Shown here one piece after another: positions 42,066-50,257 of a stretch of DNA of 64,000 nt (position 1 is the first letter of the stretch; each line of letters starts with the position of its first letter). The position numbers were made by a program, and so were the translations under genes. Origin of the DNA: Kroppenstedtia eburnea (GTDB taxonomy: Bacteria; Bacillota; Bacilli; Thermoactinomycetales; DSM-45169). Where the stretch lies: the NCBI RefSeq assembly GCF_013282215.1, contig NZ_CP048103.1, positions 3,100,001 through 3,164,000 of the forward strand. The letters are read 5' to 3'. The notes below the pieces were generated by a model that had not been told where the DNA came from, ran no database searches, and saw nothing but the letters and a program-made list of their open reading frames with translations.

Positions 42066-42875
42066 TTATGATTCCCGGGTTTGACGAAGGGCTGTCACCA
42101 GCTCCTCCACGGTTAGAAACGTGTCGGATAAGCCCAGCTCCGCACCGAGTCGGGCCACTGCCGGGGGCTCCAGGTGGGCCTGGCGGAGGAGATCGGGACG
42201 GGAAAAGATGTCCCGGGTGTCCCCGTCAAGTAACACTCTCCCCCGGTTGAGGATGATAGTTCGTTCAAAGCATTCCGCCACAAAGTCCATGTCGTGAATG
42301 ATGGTCAACACCCCTTTGCCCCGTCCGGTCAGGGTCCCGATGATCTGTCGGATCCGTTCTTTCCCCTCGGGATCCTGGGCGATGGTCGGCTCATCCATGA
42401 TGACGATGTCTGTATCCATGGCCACCACGGCGGCGATGCAGACCATTTTTTTCTCTGACAGACTCAAATCCTGGGGGTTGACCTCCAACCGCTGCTCCAG
42501 CCCCACCATTTCCAACGCATCCATGGCGTTCTGCCGGGCCGTTTCCGGATCCTGCCCGATATTCAGGGGGCCGAAGAGAACCTCTTCCAATACGTTTCCT
42601 TTAAAGATCTGATCGTCAGGGTTTTGAAACACCAGCCCGACTTGTCTCGCCAGGGATGCGGCAGTGGCTGTCCGGACATCGGTGTCTCCGACGGTGATCC
42701 CCCCCCGATCCGGTTTCAACAATCCTTTCAACAGCTTGACAAAAGTGGTCTTGCCCGCCCCGTTCCGGCCGATGATGGCAGTGGGTCGCTGATCGAAGTT
42801 GAGGGTGATCTCCTGCAACACCGGGGCGTCCTTTCGGTATGAAAAGGCGAGATTCTCCACACGGATCATCGTCAT
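42066..42875 (-). CDS. ECF transporter ATPase A subunit (second)
   Basis: ATP-binding subunit of an energy-coupling-factor vitamin/metal importer. Walker A (GRNGAGKTTF), Q-loop (VFQNPDDQIF), signature (LSLSEKKMV, variant of LSGG), Walker B (DIVIMDEPTIAQDP) and switch His (IHDMDFVA). It has 269 residues. It overlaps the upstream ATPase gene by four bases (ATGA) with GAGGTG before the start. The degenerate signature with the preceding intact one is typical of paired EcfA/EcfA'. Confidence 0.9.
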   Translation of the reverse strand: MTMIRVENLAFSYRKDAPVLQEITLNFDQRPTAIIGRNGAGKTTFVKLLKGLLKPDRGGITVGDTDVRTATAASLARQVGLVFQNPDDQIFKGNVLEEVLFGPLNIGQDPETARQNAMDALEMVGLEQRLEVNPQDLSLSEKKMVCIAAVVAMDTDIVIMDEPTIAQDPEGKERIRQIIGTLTGRGKGVLTIIHDMDFVAECFERTIILNRGRVLLDGDTRDIFSRPDLLRQAHLEPPAVARLGAELGLSDTFLTVEELVTALRQTRES

Positions 42876-43708
42876 GTTTTCAACACCTCACGCGCTTCTT
42901 CCAATGTGACCGGAAACAGGCCGGAATCCTCCCGCCGCAGGTTCAATTGCCGGCAAACCTTCGTATAGATCGGCGCCTCCACCCCGTACTCCGCCAGATC
43001 CTCTCTTGAAAACACTTGCGCCGGGGCAGCAAAGTCCACCACCCGACCGTCATCCAACAGCAGCACTTTGTCCGCGAAGCGGGCGATCTTCTCCGGTTTG
43101 TGCTCTGTCAGGATCACGGTCATCCCTGCCCGACTCAGGCTTTGCACCGCTTGGAACACCTCTTCCGAACCCTGGGGGTCCAGCTGGGAGGTGGGTTCGT
43201 CCAGGACGATCACCTGTGGCTTCATGGCGATGATCCCCGCGATGGCCATCCGCTGCATCTGTCCTCCGGACAGATCGAAAGGGTTGCGGTCTTTGTACTC
43301 CTCCAGCCCCATCAGCTGCAGTGCATGGTCGATCCGCTCCATCATTTCCCGGCGCGGCACGCCCATGTTCTCCAGTCCGAAAGCCACCTCCTCCAGTACA
43401 CTCAGTTTGGAGCCGGTCACCTGGGTGAAGGGATTTTGAAAAACGATCCCCACTTTTCGCGACATCTCACTGATCGTGTGGGTTTTCGCCTCTATCCCGT
43501 CGACGATCACCTTGCCGCCATAGGCCCCGTGATAGAAGTGGGGAACCAACCCGACCAGCGCCTGACACAGGGTGGATTTTCCCGACAGATTGCGCCCGAT
43601 GATCCCGATGAATTCCCCGGTCTTCACCTCGAAGGAGACATCCTTCAAAGCCAGTTCCCGGGCTCCCGGATAGCGATATTTCAACCCTTCCACCACAATT
43701 TTCTTCAT
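42872..43708 (-). CDS. ECF transporter ATPase A subunit (first)
   Basis: First ATPase of the ECF module: Walker A (GRNLSGKST), Q-loop (VFQNPFTQV), signature LSGGQMQR, Walker B (VIVLDEPTSQLDP), switch His (LTEHKPE). ATG at 43708 is chosen: GGAGG is eight bases upstream and the start overlaps the EcfT stop by four bases. It has 278 residues. With its partner it forms the heterodimeric motor. Confidence 0.92.
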   Translation of the reverse strand: MKKIVVEGLKYRYPGARELALKDVSFEVKTGEFIGIIGRNLSGKSTLCQALVGLVPHFYHGAYGGKVIVDGIEAKTHTISEMSRKVGIVFQNPFTQVTGSKLSVLEEVAFGLENMGVPRREMMERIDHALQLMGLEEYKDRNPFDLSGGQMQRMAIAGIIAMKPQVIVLDEPTSQLDPQGSEEVFQAVQSLSRAGMTVILTEHKPEKIARFADKVLLLDDGRVVDFAAPAQVFSREDLAEYGVEAPIYTKVCRQLNLRREDSGLFPVTLEEAREVLKT

Positions 43709-44472
43709 AGGAAAATCCTCCAGACCGCCGCCGTGACCATCACGATCCATAATCCCCACTGGATGGGGCGCGTGGCCACATACGCCTTTTCTTCATGGAG
43801 AAAGGTTTTCTCCCCCTTCGCGTTAAACCCCCGCACTTCCAGTGCCATCGCCCGCTCTTTCACATGGATCAACGAACTGAGCACCACAGGGCCGATCAGG
43901 GGGAGAAAGGCCTTGATCCGTACAAACAGGCTCCCTTCCGTCTCCATCCCCCGGGAACGTTGGGCATCGGTGATCGTTTTCATCGTCGACATCATCTGGG
44001 GAACAATCTGAAAGACGGAGCCGAGAACATACCCAAAGCGGGGGGAGAGCCCCCGGCGCACCAGGGATTCCACCAAATCCGACGGCTTCGTCGTCAAAAC
44101 CAGGATCAGAAAGGAACCGACGATATTGATCACCCGAAAGGTGATCAGCAGTGCAAACAGGAACCCCTCCCGGTAATAAGTTACCGGTCCCAAGGAGAAA
44201 AGAGGTGTTTCATTGGCAGGGTGGAACAACCCCTGGATGAGAATCACCGTGATTAAAATGAGAAAGACGAATCCGTAAACCGGCAGCGATTTTTGGAACA
44301 CCTTTCCGATCCGGAGCAATAAAAGACTGAGTAACATGCAGATCAGGGCCGTATACAAGGTGGGAACCAGGATCGGAAGGGCGATCGCCGCCAAAATATA
44401 TATCATTTTATTGACCGGATCGATCCGGTGCAGGATGGAGTCCCGGTCCACATAGAGACTGATCGATTTCAC
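43705..44472 (-). CDS. ECF transporter transmembrane T subunit
   Basis: CbiQ/EcfT-like coupling subunit: about five membrane helices in residues 20-250 and the conserved coupling motif RRGLSPRFGYVLGSV near the middle, with AQRSRGMETEG (the Ala-Arg-Gly type helix contacting the ATPases). It has 255 residues. The gene is between the S component and the two ATPase genes, all on one strand, overlapping or closely spaced, so this is a dedicated group I ECF transporter. Confidence 0.88.
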   Translation of the reverse strand: MKSISLYVDRDSILHRIDPVNKMIYILAAIALPILVPTLYTALICMLLSLLLLRIGKVFQKSLPVYGFVFLILITVILIQGLFHPANETPLFSLGPVTYYREGFLFALLITFRVINIVGSFLILVLTTKPSDLVESLVRRGLSPRFGYVLGSVFQIVPQMMSTMKTITDAQRSRGMETEGSLFVRIKAFLPLIGPVVLSSLIHVKERAMALEVRGFNAKGEKTFLHEEKAYVATRPIQWGLWIVMVTAAVWRIFL

Positions 44473-44511
44473 GATGGCTTCACCGCCTTCCCGATGGAGT
44501 TTCCCGCCGGA

Positions 44512-45117
44512 TCAATCCAGCTCTTCCACCTGGCTGTTGCGGTGGAACATTTGCCTCACATTGTCGGGAAGTCCCCGGTAGATGGCATAGGCAGCCAGGA
44601 CAACCAATACCTTGTCTGGAAGGTCGACTATAATCTCATCAAGGAAAGAAGCCAACCAGATGGAGGAGGTTTTGGCCATGACCGCAGCAAAGACGGCATC
44701 GCCCCACAGATTTCCCGTCTGCCCGCCCCAGAAGGCGACATTGAGCGGAGTGGAGATCACCACTGCAGTCAGACCGACGGCCAGCCCGACGATCACGGCT
44801 TTCCCCCAGCTCTGAATCCACCCTTTGTGGGTCATGACCCCGGCGATCAGTCCGATAAAGAGACTGGTGATTCCGTATACAAAGGAAATCGGATCCATGG
44901 TCAACCCATAGATGATATTGTTCACCGCCCCGGAGATCGCCCCGATGACCGGTCCTGCCAGCATACTGGCCAGGATCGTCCCGATGGCATCCAGCCACAG
45001 CGGCAGTTTCAAAACTCCGGCAAACAGCTTTCCGATGTAGTTGATCCCGACCGCCGCCGGAATCAAGACGAGTGAAGCGGTTGAAAAACGGAACGACCAC
45101 ATGCTTCTCTTTTCCAT
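44512..45117 (-). CDS. ECF transporter S (substrate-binding) component
   Basis: A 201-residue membrane protein with five to six helices and the S-component style sequence (LWLDAIGTILASMLAGPVIG, AVNNIIYGLTMDPISFVYG, TPLNVAFWGGQTGN). It captures the substrate of the ECF transporter encoded just downstream. ATG at 45117 follows AAGGGGG. No riboswitch was recognised upstream, so the substrate (vitamin, nucleobase or metal) remains open; the family resembles uncharacterised group I S components. Confidence 0.85.
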   Translation of the reverse strand: MEKRSMWSFRFSTASLVLIPAAVGINYIGKLFAGVLKLPLWLDAIGTILASMLAGPVIGAISGAVNNIIYGLTMDPISFVYGITSLFIGLIAGVMTHKGWIQSWGKAVIVGLAVGLTAVVISTPLNVAFWGGQTGNLWGDAVFAAVMAKTSSIWLASFLDEIIVDLPDKVLVVLAAYAIYRGLPDNVRQMFHRNSQVEELD

Positions 45118-45277
45118 GTGCGATCCCCCTTGATCCATTTCTCCGGTTGTCCGGACCGGCATATCCCCGGTCCAGTCTCCACCTCTGATCATACCCCTTT
45201 CGGCCTGGGATGGATAGGCCATCTGTCCAGATCACCCTCTGTTTTCCCCGGAAAACTGCCTCGGATCAGCGACAAGG

Positions 45278-45309
45278 AAAAACACCGGGCGATCTCCCGC
45301 CCGGTGTTT
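45278..45309. terminator. bidirectional terminator
   Basis: AAACACCGGGC/GCCCGGTGTTT perfect stem, upstream of the ECF operon. Confidence 0.75.
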
Positions 45310-45321
45310 CTGTCCGGATCA

Positions 45322-45617
45322 CTAAAAGCGTTGTGATTTAGTGCATTCTTGGACGGTCGGGATTGGGTTTCACATTTCGTTCCGTTGTTCTTACGAGCCA
45401 AAGTCACTCCATGTGAAACCCAACCCTCCGTGCATAGCGAGACCGGGAACGGGGTGACCTTGACGTGACTTGTGCTGGTGAGTGCATAGCGAGACCGGGG
45501 GCGAAAGACCCCTGGTGAGACTTGTACTGGTGAGTGCATAGCGTGACCGGGAAGCGAAGCGACCCAAGGCACGACTTGTTCCCTATGGGTATGACGGCTT
45601 TTTCACAATGCTTCTAA
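45322..45617. repeat. palindromic repeat family A, copy 2 (expanded)
   Basis: Complete copy with outer arms CTAAAAGCGTTGTGATTTA on the left and TTTTTCACAATGCTTCTAAA on the right (inverted repeats of each other), and the core GGGTTTCACAT...ATGTGAAACCC at 45366-45421. It is 296 bases long because three 52-bp tandem repeats lie between core and right arm. Confidence 0.85.
45430..45585. repeat. three tandem repeats of 52 bases inside repeat A copy 2
   Basis: Units start at 45430, 45482 and 45534 with GTGCATAGCG(A/T)GACCGGG and end with GACTTGT(G/A/T)C(T/C)... The period is exactly 52; the first two units are the closest, the third has diverged at its end. No reading frame or known motif. Confidence 0.85.
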
Positions 45618-45622
45618 AGCCC

Positions 45623-46053
45623 CTATTCCTGCTGCTGCAGGCGCTCCCACAACCGAAAGGGGTGTTTCTCCCGGTCATTCATCTCCAGCTTTTGCACGGG
45701 AATCATATCGACGCCTTTGGCGGGTTTCAACCCCAAACGTTCCGACTCCTCCATCGCTGCGGCGAACCAAACCGCCCGGAAACCGGCCCATTGGATCGCT
45801 CCCATGCACATGGAACAAGGTTCACCGCTGGCAAACATTTCACAGTCATCCAACACCGTCTTCCCCAGTTTGCGGCAAGCCTCGCGAATCGCCTGAATCT
45901 CCGCATGGGCGGTGGGATCCTGAATTTTTCCGGTCTCATTGACCCCGGTGGCGATCACTTCCCCCTCCCGGACAATCACAGCCCCAAAAGATGGCGGGAC
46001 ACATTTTCCGCTGCCAGATCCATCGCTTGTTGCATCCATCGTTTCCGATCCAT
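45623..46053 (-). pseudogene. nucleoside/guanine deaminase (GuaD/TadA-like), N-terminal frameshift
   Basis: Zinc-dependent cytidine-deaminase-fold enzyme: HAE (TAHAEIQAI) and PCSMC (GEPCSMCMGAIQWAG) motifs are intact, and the C-terminus resembles guanine deaminase GuaD of Bacillus. The expected N-terminus (MDRKRWMQQAMDLAAENVSR) is encoded from ATG 46053 behind AGGGGGGAG, but in another frame than the rest; the shift lies near 45981-45995, in a CCATCTTTTGGGG context. The downstream frame alone (from ATG 46039) would give a 138-residue protein with a wrong N-terminus. It may be a real mutation or a sequencing error. Confidence 0.75.
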
Positions 46054-46181
46054 GGTTCTCCCCCCTGTTTATTTTCGCTTACACCTTCCACACCGGGGGT
46101 GCAAATCCTTTATCCTCCGACAGATGAATCCGCAATCTCCCGCATACAATGGGGGTGAAGAAAAAACTGGAGGTGGGATGG

Positions 46182-46718
46182 TTGAACAGTTCACAACGGG
46201 AATCGGGAGAACAAAACCTTTCCCAACCGGAACAGCCGGAGCCGAAGAAACAGGGGGAGGAGAGCGGACCGCGTCCGGAACGGATGGAGGCGGTGAAGAA
46301 GGCACTGGAACAGAGCTTGTTCGCCGAATCGATCCTGCTTACCATCTCCGGCCAGATCGCATCCATTCCCGAGATGAAAGGCCAACCCGGACTTGCTTCC
46401 GTCTCAGGTGAAGAAGCCTGGACCGGCTCCCTGAGACTGACGGCTAAGGGTTGTCTCGAGCGGATGACAGGGCAGGATTGGCATGAAACCGTGCTGTCCC
46501 AGCTGGTCCACAGTATGTATGAAGCCCGCCGTCGGGACCGCCTCAAACGCGGGTATCTGATGGAACTGAAGCGAAATGCACCGGAGGATGCCCGTCCGGC
46601 TGTGGAAAACTGGATCCACTGGGTGGACTACGCAGAGTTGAGCCTTCAGGAAGCGATGGTCCATGCCCGGGAACTGATCGGCAGCCACTCCTGGGATCAC
46701 TTCGCTCCTCAAAAATAA
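46182..46718 (+). CDS. hypothetical protein
   Basis: A 178-residue soluble protein with a Gln/Glu/Pro-rich start (SSQRESGEQNLSQPEQPEPKK) and a helical remainder containing ARRRDRLKRGYLMELKRN and WIHWVDYAELSLQEAMVHAREL. No family recognised. TTG at 46182 with GGAGGTG six bases upstream is preferred to ATG 46149, which sits at the likely transcription start (TACAAT at 46145-46150). Confidence 0.6.
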   Translation: MNSSQRESGEQNLSQPEQPEPKKQGEESGPRPERMEAVKKALEQSLFAESILLTISGQIASIPEMKGQPGLASVSGEEAWTGSLRLTAKGCLERMTGQDWHETVLSQLVHSMYEARRRDRLKRGYLMELKRNAPEDARPAVENWIHWVDYAELSLQEAMVHARELIGSHSWDHFAPQK

Positions 46719-46793
46719 TGGGCCACACAAGTGGCCCTTGACTGTTTACTGAATCCCTGTTCGCATATACCGGTCTGCCGCCCGTTTCTCCCC

Positions 46794-48254
46794 TCATTTC
46801 GTAAAAATCTTCACCTCTTTCGGCCCCAAGGTGGAGGTAATCTTCCCACCGGAAACAGTCTCCCGATCGGATCCCATCCGGTTGTACATCGTTGTTCCAT
46901 CGGGGAGATTGGACAGATTGGGAATGGTGCGGGTCTGACTGTTCCAGGAATTGTTGATCATGACAACCACCTCATCCCCGTCCTTGGAACGCTGGAAGGA
47001 ATAGAAAACATCATCTACCCACTTTTCCTGCTGACTTCCATTCTGCAAGGCGGGATGGGAATTGCGGACAGCATTGAGTTTGGCAACATATCTGTACAGT
47101 TCATGATCCGCATCAAACACCATATCTTCCCGGTTATACGGATCCTGACCGCCATGGAACCCTTGCTCGGTCCCCTGATACATAACAGGAATCCCCCGGA
47201 TGGTGAACATAAAACCGAGGGCCGTTTTTAATTGCGGCCATTTATCCCAATTGGCGCCGGGCCGGCCCGAAGCTTCGTTCAAGAAACGGGGCACATCATG
47301 ATTATCCAGAAAGACCCCATTCAGATGTATATTGCGGTAGCGCCAATCTTCATTAAATCGCTCCCGGATTTGGTACATGGATTGATCCTGACCGAATACG
47401 TCTTTGATCGTATAATACATCGGAAAGTCCAACACACCGTCCAGGTAGTTGGAATAATCCGCCACATAGGCCGGATCCCCATGGTAGACCTCTCCCAAGG
47501 TGAAGGTATTGGCTGCTGCATCAAAATCTCGCCAAAACCATTTGGGCACATGTTTGACCGTATCCACCCGCAGACCGTCGACTCCCGTACTTTGAACCAG
47601 CCAGCTGATCCACTTTTTCAGCTCTTCTGCCACTGCCGGATTCTCATGGTTCAGATCATCCAGACCAGCAACATCTCCATTTTCCAACCACCATTGATTG
47701 TTCCAATCCTGTACATCCCCATGATGATGATACCAGTCATATTGATCGAAGGGAGCCTTTGCATACCCGTTATTCGGTTGAAAATCTCCCGTATGATTTG
47801 CCACTACGTCCAACATGACGGCAATTCCTTTGGAATGAGCCTCGGAAACGAGCTCCTTGAGCTTGTTCATATCTCCCAGATGCCCGTCAATGCTGTAAAA
47901 GTCGTAAGTCCAGTATCCGTGATATGCTTGGGCGCTTTTTTGCATCGTGACCGGTGTGATCCAGATCGCGGTAAAGCCCATGTTTTTAATGTAATCCAAC
48001 CGGTTAATGATCCCTTGAAAGTCACCTCCGTGATACTTGCGTGGATCATTCTTGTCAGAAACAAAACCGCCGTAGTTGTCATTGGCTGGATCCCCGTTGG
48101 AAAACCGATCCGTCATGATAAAGTAAATACTCCGCTTCTCCCACTCCGTTGCGGACATTCCATGTACGGGCGGTTTCACCACAACCCAAAGCAGAACCAG
48201 AGTCAAGAGAATGACCGCACTTTTGGCTCTTTTCCTGCGGATTGGCCCCATCAA
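46794..48254 (-). CDS. secreted alpha-amylase (GH13)
   Basis: Extracellular starch-degrading enzyme. Signal peptide about residues 1-33. The four GH13 motifs are present: DVVANH, GLRVDTVKHV (nucleophile Asp), GEVY (acid/base Glu) and FLDNHD, plus a calcium-site-like HLGDMNKLKELV region and a C-terminal beta domain. It has 486 residues, the size of bacterial cyclomaltodextrinase-like or CGTase-related short amylases such as those of Thermoactinomyces. It is transcribed alone from a promoter carrying a catabolite-type operator. Confidence 0.94.
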   Translation of the reverse strand: MMGPIRRKRAKSAVILLTLVLLWVVVKPPVHGMSATEWEKRSIYFIMTDRFSNGDPANDNYGGFVSDKNDPRKYHGGDFQGIINRLDYIKNMGFTAIWITPVTMQKSAQAYHGYWTYDFYSIDGHLGDMNKLKELVSEAHSKGIAVMLDVVANHTGDFQPNNGYAKAPFDQYDWYHHHGDVQDWNNQWWLENGDVAGLDDLNHENPAVAEELKKWISWLVQSTGVDGLRVDTVKHVPKWFWRDFDAAANTFTLGEVYHGDPAYVADYSNYLDGVLDFPMYYTIKDVFGQDQSMYQIRERFNEDWRYRNIHLNGVFLDNHDVPRFLNEASGRPGANWDKWPQLKTALGFMFTIRGIPVMYQGTEQGFHGGQDPYNREDMVFDADHELYRYVAKLNAVRNSHPALQNGSQQEKWVDDVFYSFQRSKDGDEVVVMINNSWNSQTRTIPNLSNLPDGTTMYNRMGSDRETVSGGKITSTLGPKEVKIFTK

Positions 48255-48267
48255 CCTTCCCCCTTAA

Positions 48268-48281
48268 TGCAATCGTTTGCA
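48268..48281. promoter_or_regulatory. cre/LacI-type operator of the amylase gene
   Basis: TGCAATCGTTTGCA matches the CcpA consensus TGNAANCGNWNNCA at every defined position and is also a near-perfect palindrome typical of MalR-like LacI-family repressors. It lies just downstream of the -10 box, where binding should block transcription. Confidence 0.75.
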
Positions 48282-48285
48282 CTAT

Positions 48286-48314
48286 ATAATAAATCAAATG
48301 GATTGAATTTTCAA
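48286..48314 (-). promoter_or_regulatory. promoter of the amylase gene
   Basis: Minus-strand TTGAAA, 17 bases, TATTAT. Confidence 0.65.
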
Positions 48315-48426
48315 TATTATGTCCCTTTTCTCCTTTAGAGATGATGAAGATCGGGCATGTTGAAAATCTCCGCACCAACCTCCTTTTTTCACGAGAAGCT
48401 CAACATTTTGTGGGGAGGAAACAGAG

Positions 48427-49373
48427 ATGCTCATGGATTCAGATCCTTATAAAAGGGGAATCCGACAAAAAATCCTGACCATTGTCCAACACAGCCGTCG
48501 TTTATTGACCCGTGAGGATCATCTTTCATTCTCGACGGAAGAGCGAAACCGCCTGCTGTCCGATCTGCTTCATTTAGAACAGACTGCCACCTTCCCCGGT
48601 ACAACTTCCGCCCAGCTATCCTGGCTGTATCAAAGGGCAATCGATCTCTACAACAACTATCTGCAACAACGGGGCAAAAGGGCATCCACATCGAATGAAA
48701 GAACTGACACCTCAGCGGAAGAAGAAGAACACACCATTCCTTACAAACCCGTTCCCATCGGACAGCACGTTCTTCCCCCACTCCCCTACCCTATGATGCA
48801 TTGGAACCCCACATCGATGAAAAGACCATGCGGCTGCACCACGACAAACACCACAAAAGTTACGTGGATGGTCTCAACAAAGCGGAAAGGATGATGGCCA
48901 AGGCCCGGAAGAGCGGAGATTTTGAGCTGATCAAACACTGGGAGCGGGAAGCGGCCTTCAACGGGGCCGGCCACTATCTCCACACGATCTTCTGGGATAT
49001 CATGGGTCCCAAGGGAGGAGGGAAGCCCAAGGGAGAGATCGAAAAACAGATCCACCGGGATTTCGGGGGGTTTGAAGCCTTTAAAAAGCATTTTTCCCAT
49101 GCGGCGGAAAAGGTGGAGGGGGGCGGCTGGGCGATCCTGGTGTGGTCCCCCCGTTCACATCGCCTGGAGATCCTGCAGGCGGAAAAACACCAAAATCTAA
49201 GCCAGTGGGATGTGATTCCTCTCTTGGTGCTGGATGTCTGGGAACATGCCTATTATCTCAAGTACCACAACGACCGCAAGAGATACATCCACGCCTGGTG
49301 GAACGTGGTCCGCTGGAGCGCCGTCAATCACCGATATCTGAAAGCAAGGAAATTGCGCTGGAAACCTTATTAA
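48427..49373 (+). pseudogene. sodF: Fe/Mn superoxide dismutase (SodF type), split by a one-base deletion
   Basis: Long-form superoxide dismutase with an N-terminal helical extension (about 115 residues) as in Bacillus SodF. The first frame runs from ATG 48427 (behind GGGAGG) to the conserved GQHVLPPLPYP; the rest (EPHIDEKTMRLHHDKHHKSY onwards, to 49373) is in another frame. Adding one C in the CCC at 48789-48791 would restore LPYPYDALEPHIDEK. All metal ligands (HHDKHH, HYLHTIFW, LDVWEHAYY) are intact. The remaining sequence shows no other damage, so this is either a recent frameshift or a base-call error. Confidence 0.85.
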
Positions 49374-49393
49374 AGAAGACGCTCATTAATATG

Positions 49394-49417
49394 TAAAAGG
49401 GCGGGCAATACCCGCCC
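49394..49417. terminator. terminator after the superoxide dismutase gene
   Basis: GGGCGGG/CCCGCCC stem with 5-base loop; A run on the left side gives a T run for minus-strand transcripts of the Gln-rich gene. Confidence 0.6.
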
Positions 49418-49464
49418 CCGGCCTGATGTTCACGGCCAAAATCAAAGGCTTCGGCTCTTTGTCT

Positions 49465-49773
49465 TCAATATTGCTGGTATCCGGCGGGCTTGCTGATCGA
49501 TTGAGCTTGCTGAATTTTTTGCTGGGCTTGGCTCAGCCCCTGCACTGCTTGTTGCAATTGTTGCTGCTGCTGGGCGTTCATCTGAGCTCCCTGACTCTGC
49601 TGCAATTGCTGAACCTGTTGCTGGGCTTGCTGCAATTGCTGTTGGGCTTGTTGCAAAGCCTGGGGATTGGCCTGGGATTGAGCCTGCTGGACCTGTTGCA
49701 TCGCTTGGCGTGCCGCCTGAACGGCTTGCTGGAATTGCTGCTGTTGCTGTTGTCCTTGCTGTTGCATAACCAT
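49465..49773 (-). CDS. Gln-rich low-complexity protein
   Basis: About 102 residues, nearly half Gln, with Ala, Val and Leu at regular spacing (QQAQQQLQQAQQQVQQLQQ), suggesting an amphipathic helix or coiled coil, and a short non-repetitive tail (SISKPAGYQQY). Starts possible at ATG 49773 or 49767 behind AGGGGGCG. No signal peptide. Gln-rich small proteins occur among spore coat and inner-coat proteins of Bacilli, but there is no specific match. Confidence 0.65.
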   Translation of the reverse strand: MVMQQQGQQQQQQFQQAVQAARQAMQQVQQAQSQANPQALQQAQQQLQQAQQQVQQLQQSQGAQMNAQQQQQLQQAVQGLSQAQQKIQQAQSISKPAGYQQY

Positions 49774-49870
49774 CGCCCCCTGATCCGATTTTGGCGGGTG
49801 GCCGAAAAAGACCCGCCAACTGTTAGAGTGCGACGGAAAAAGGAAAGTTATGCCCCGCAATCGGCGAAAG

Positions 49871-49897
49871 AAAAAAACCTGTCGGATTCGACAGGTT
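49871..49897 (-). terminator. terminator of the small membrane protein gene
   Basis: AACCTGTC/GACAGGTT stem followed by a T run on the minus strand; the stem overlaps the stop codon. Confidence 0.75.
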
Positions 49898-50192
49898 ATT
49901 GTTTGACCCGACGCCGGGCCTGCAGAGCGAAATATGCGAAAAAGAGACTGACCAGCCCGTAAATCGCGTTGTGATCCGCCAGGAAAAACTGGATCATCGC
50001 ATTTCCCAACAGGAGCAGGCTCAAAAGCAGATAGGTTCCCCGGGAAAAGGGGTTTCCCCGAAATTCAAACAGGATGATGAAAAAATACAACGCGATCACC
50101 ATAAAATGGACCGCGTAGGGCGGTTCATCCTGCAGGTAGAAGACACCCGTACCCAGGAAAAACAGGACGATCGCCCCGTAGAGTATTTGCAT
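49896..50192 (-). CDS. small membrane protein, function unknown
   Basis: A 98-residue protein with about four membrane helices and a basic C-terminus (QARRRVKQ). ATG at 50192 follows GAGGTG; an earlier in-frame start at 50261 would overlap gatB and has no site. It lies just downstream of gatB, 65 bases apart, possibly read through from that operon. No family recognised. Confidence 0.6.
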   Translation of the reverse strand: MQILYGAIVLFFLGTGVFYLQDEPPYAVHFMVIALYFFIILFEFRGNPFSRGTYLLLSLLLLGNAMIQFFLADHNAIYGLVSLFFAYFALQARRRVKQ

Positions 50193-50257
50193 GCAAAACA
50201 CCTCATTTAGTCCCGCACCCGGAAAGCCCGGCTCTTCCCCAAAGGAGCGGAGGACTC

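Noticed and set aside
45118-45270. Riboswitch upstream of the ECF S component
   Set aside because: I looked for TPP, FMN, cobalamin and preQ1 motifs and found none of the conserved cores.
45430-45585. CRISPR array at the 52-bp repeats
   Set aside because: The repeats are directly adjacent with no spacers, imperfect, and no cas gene is near.
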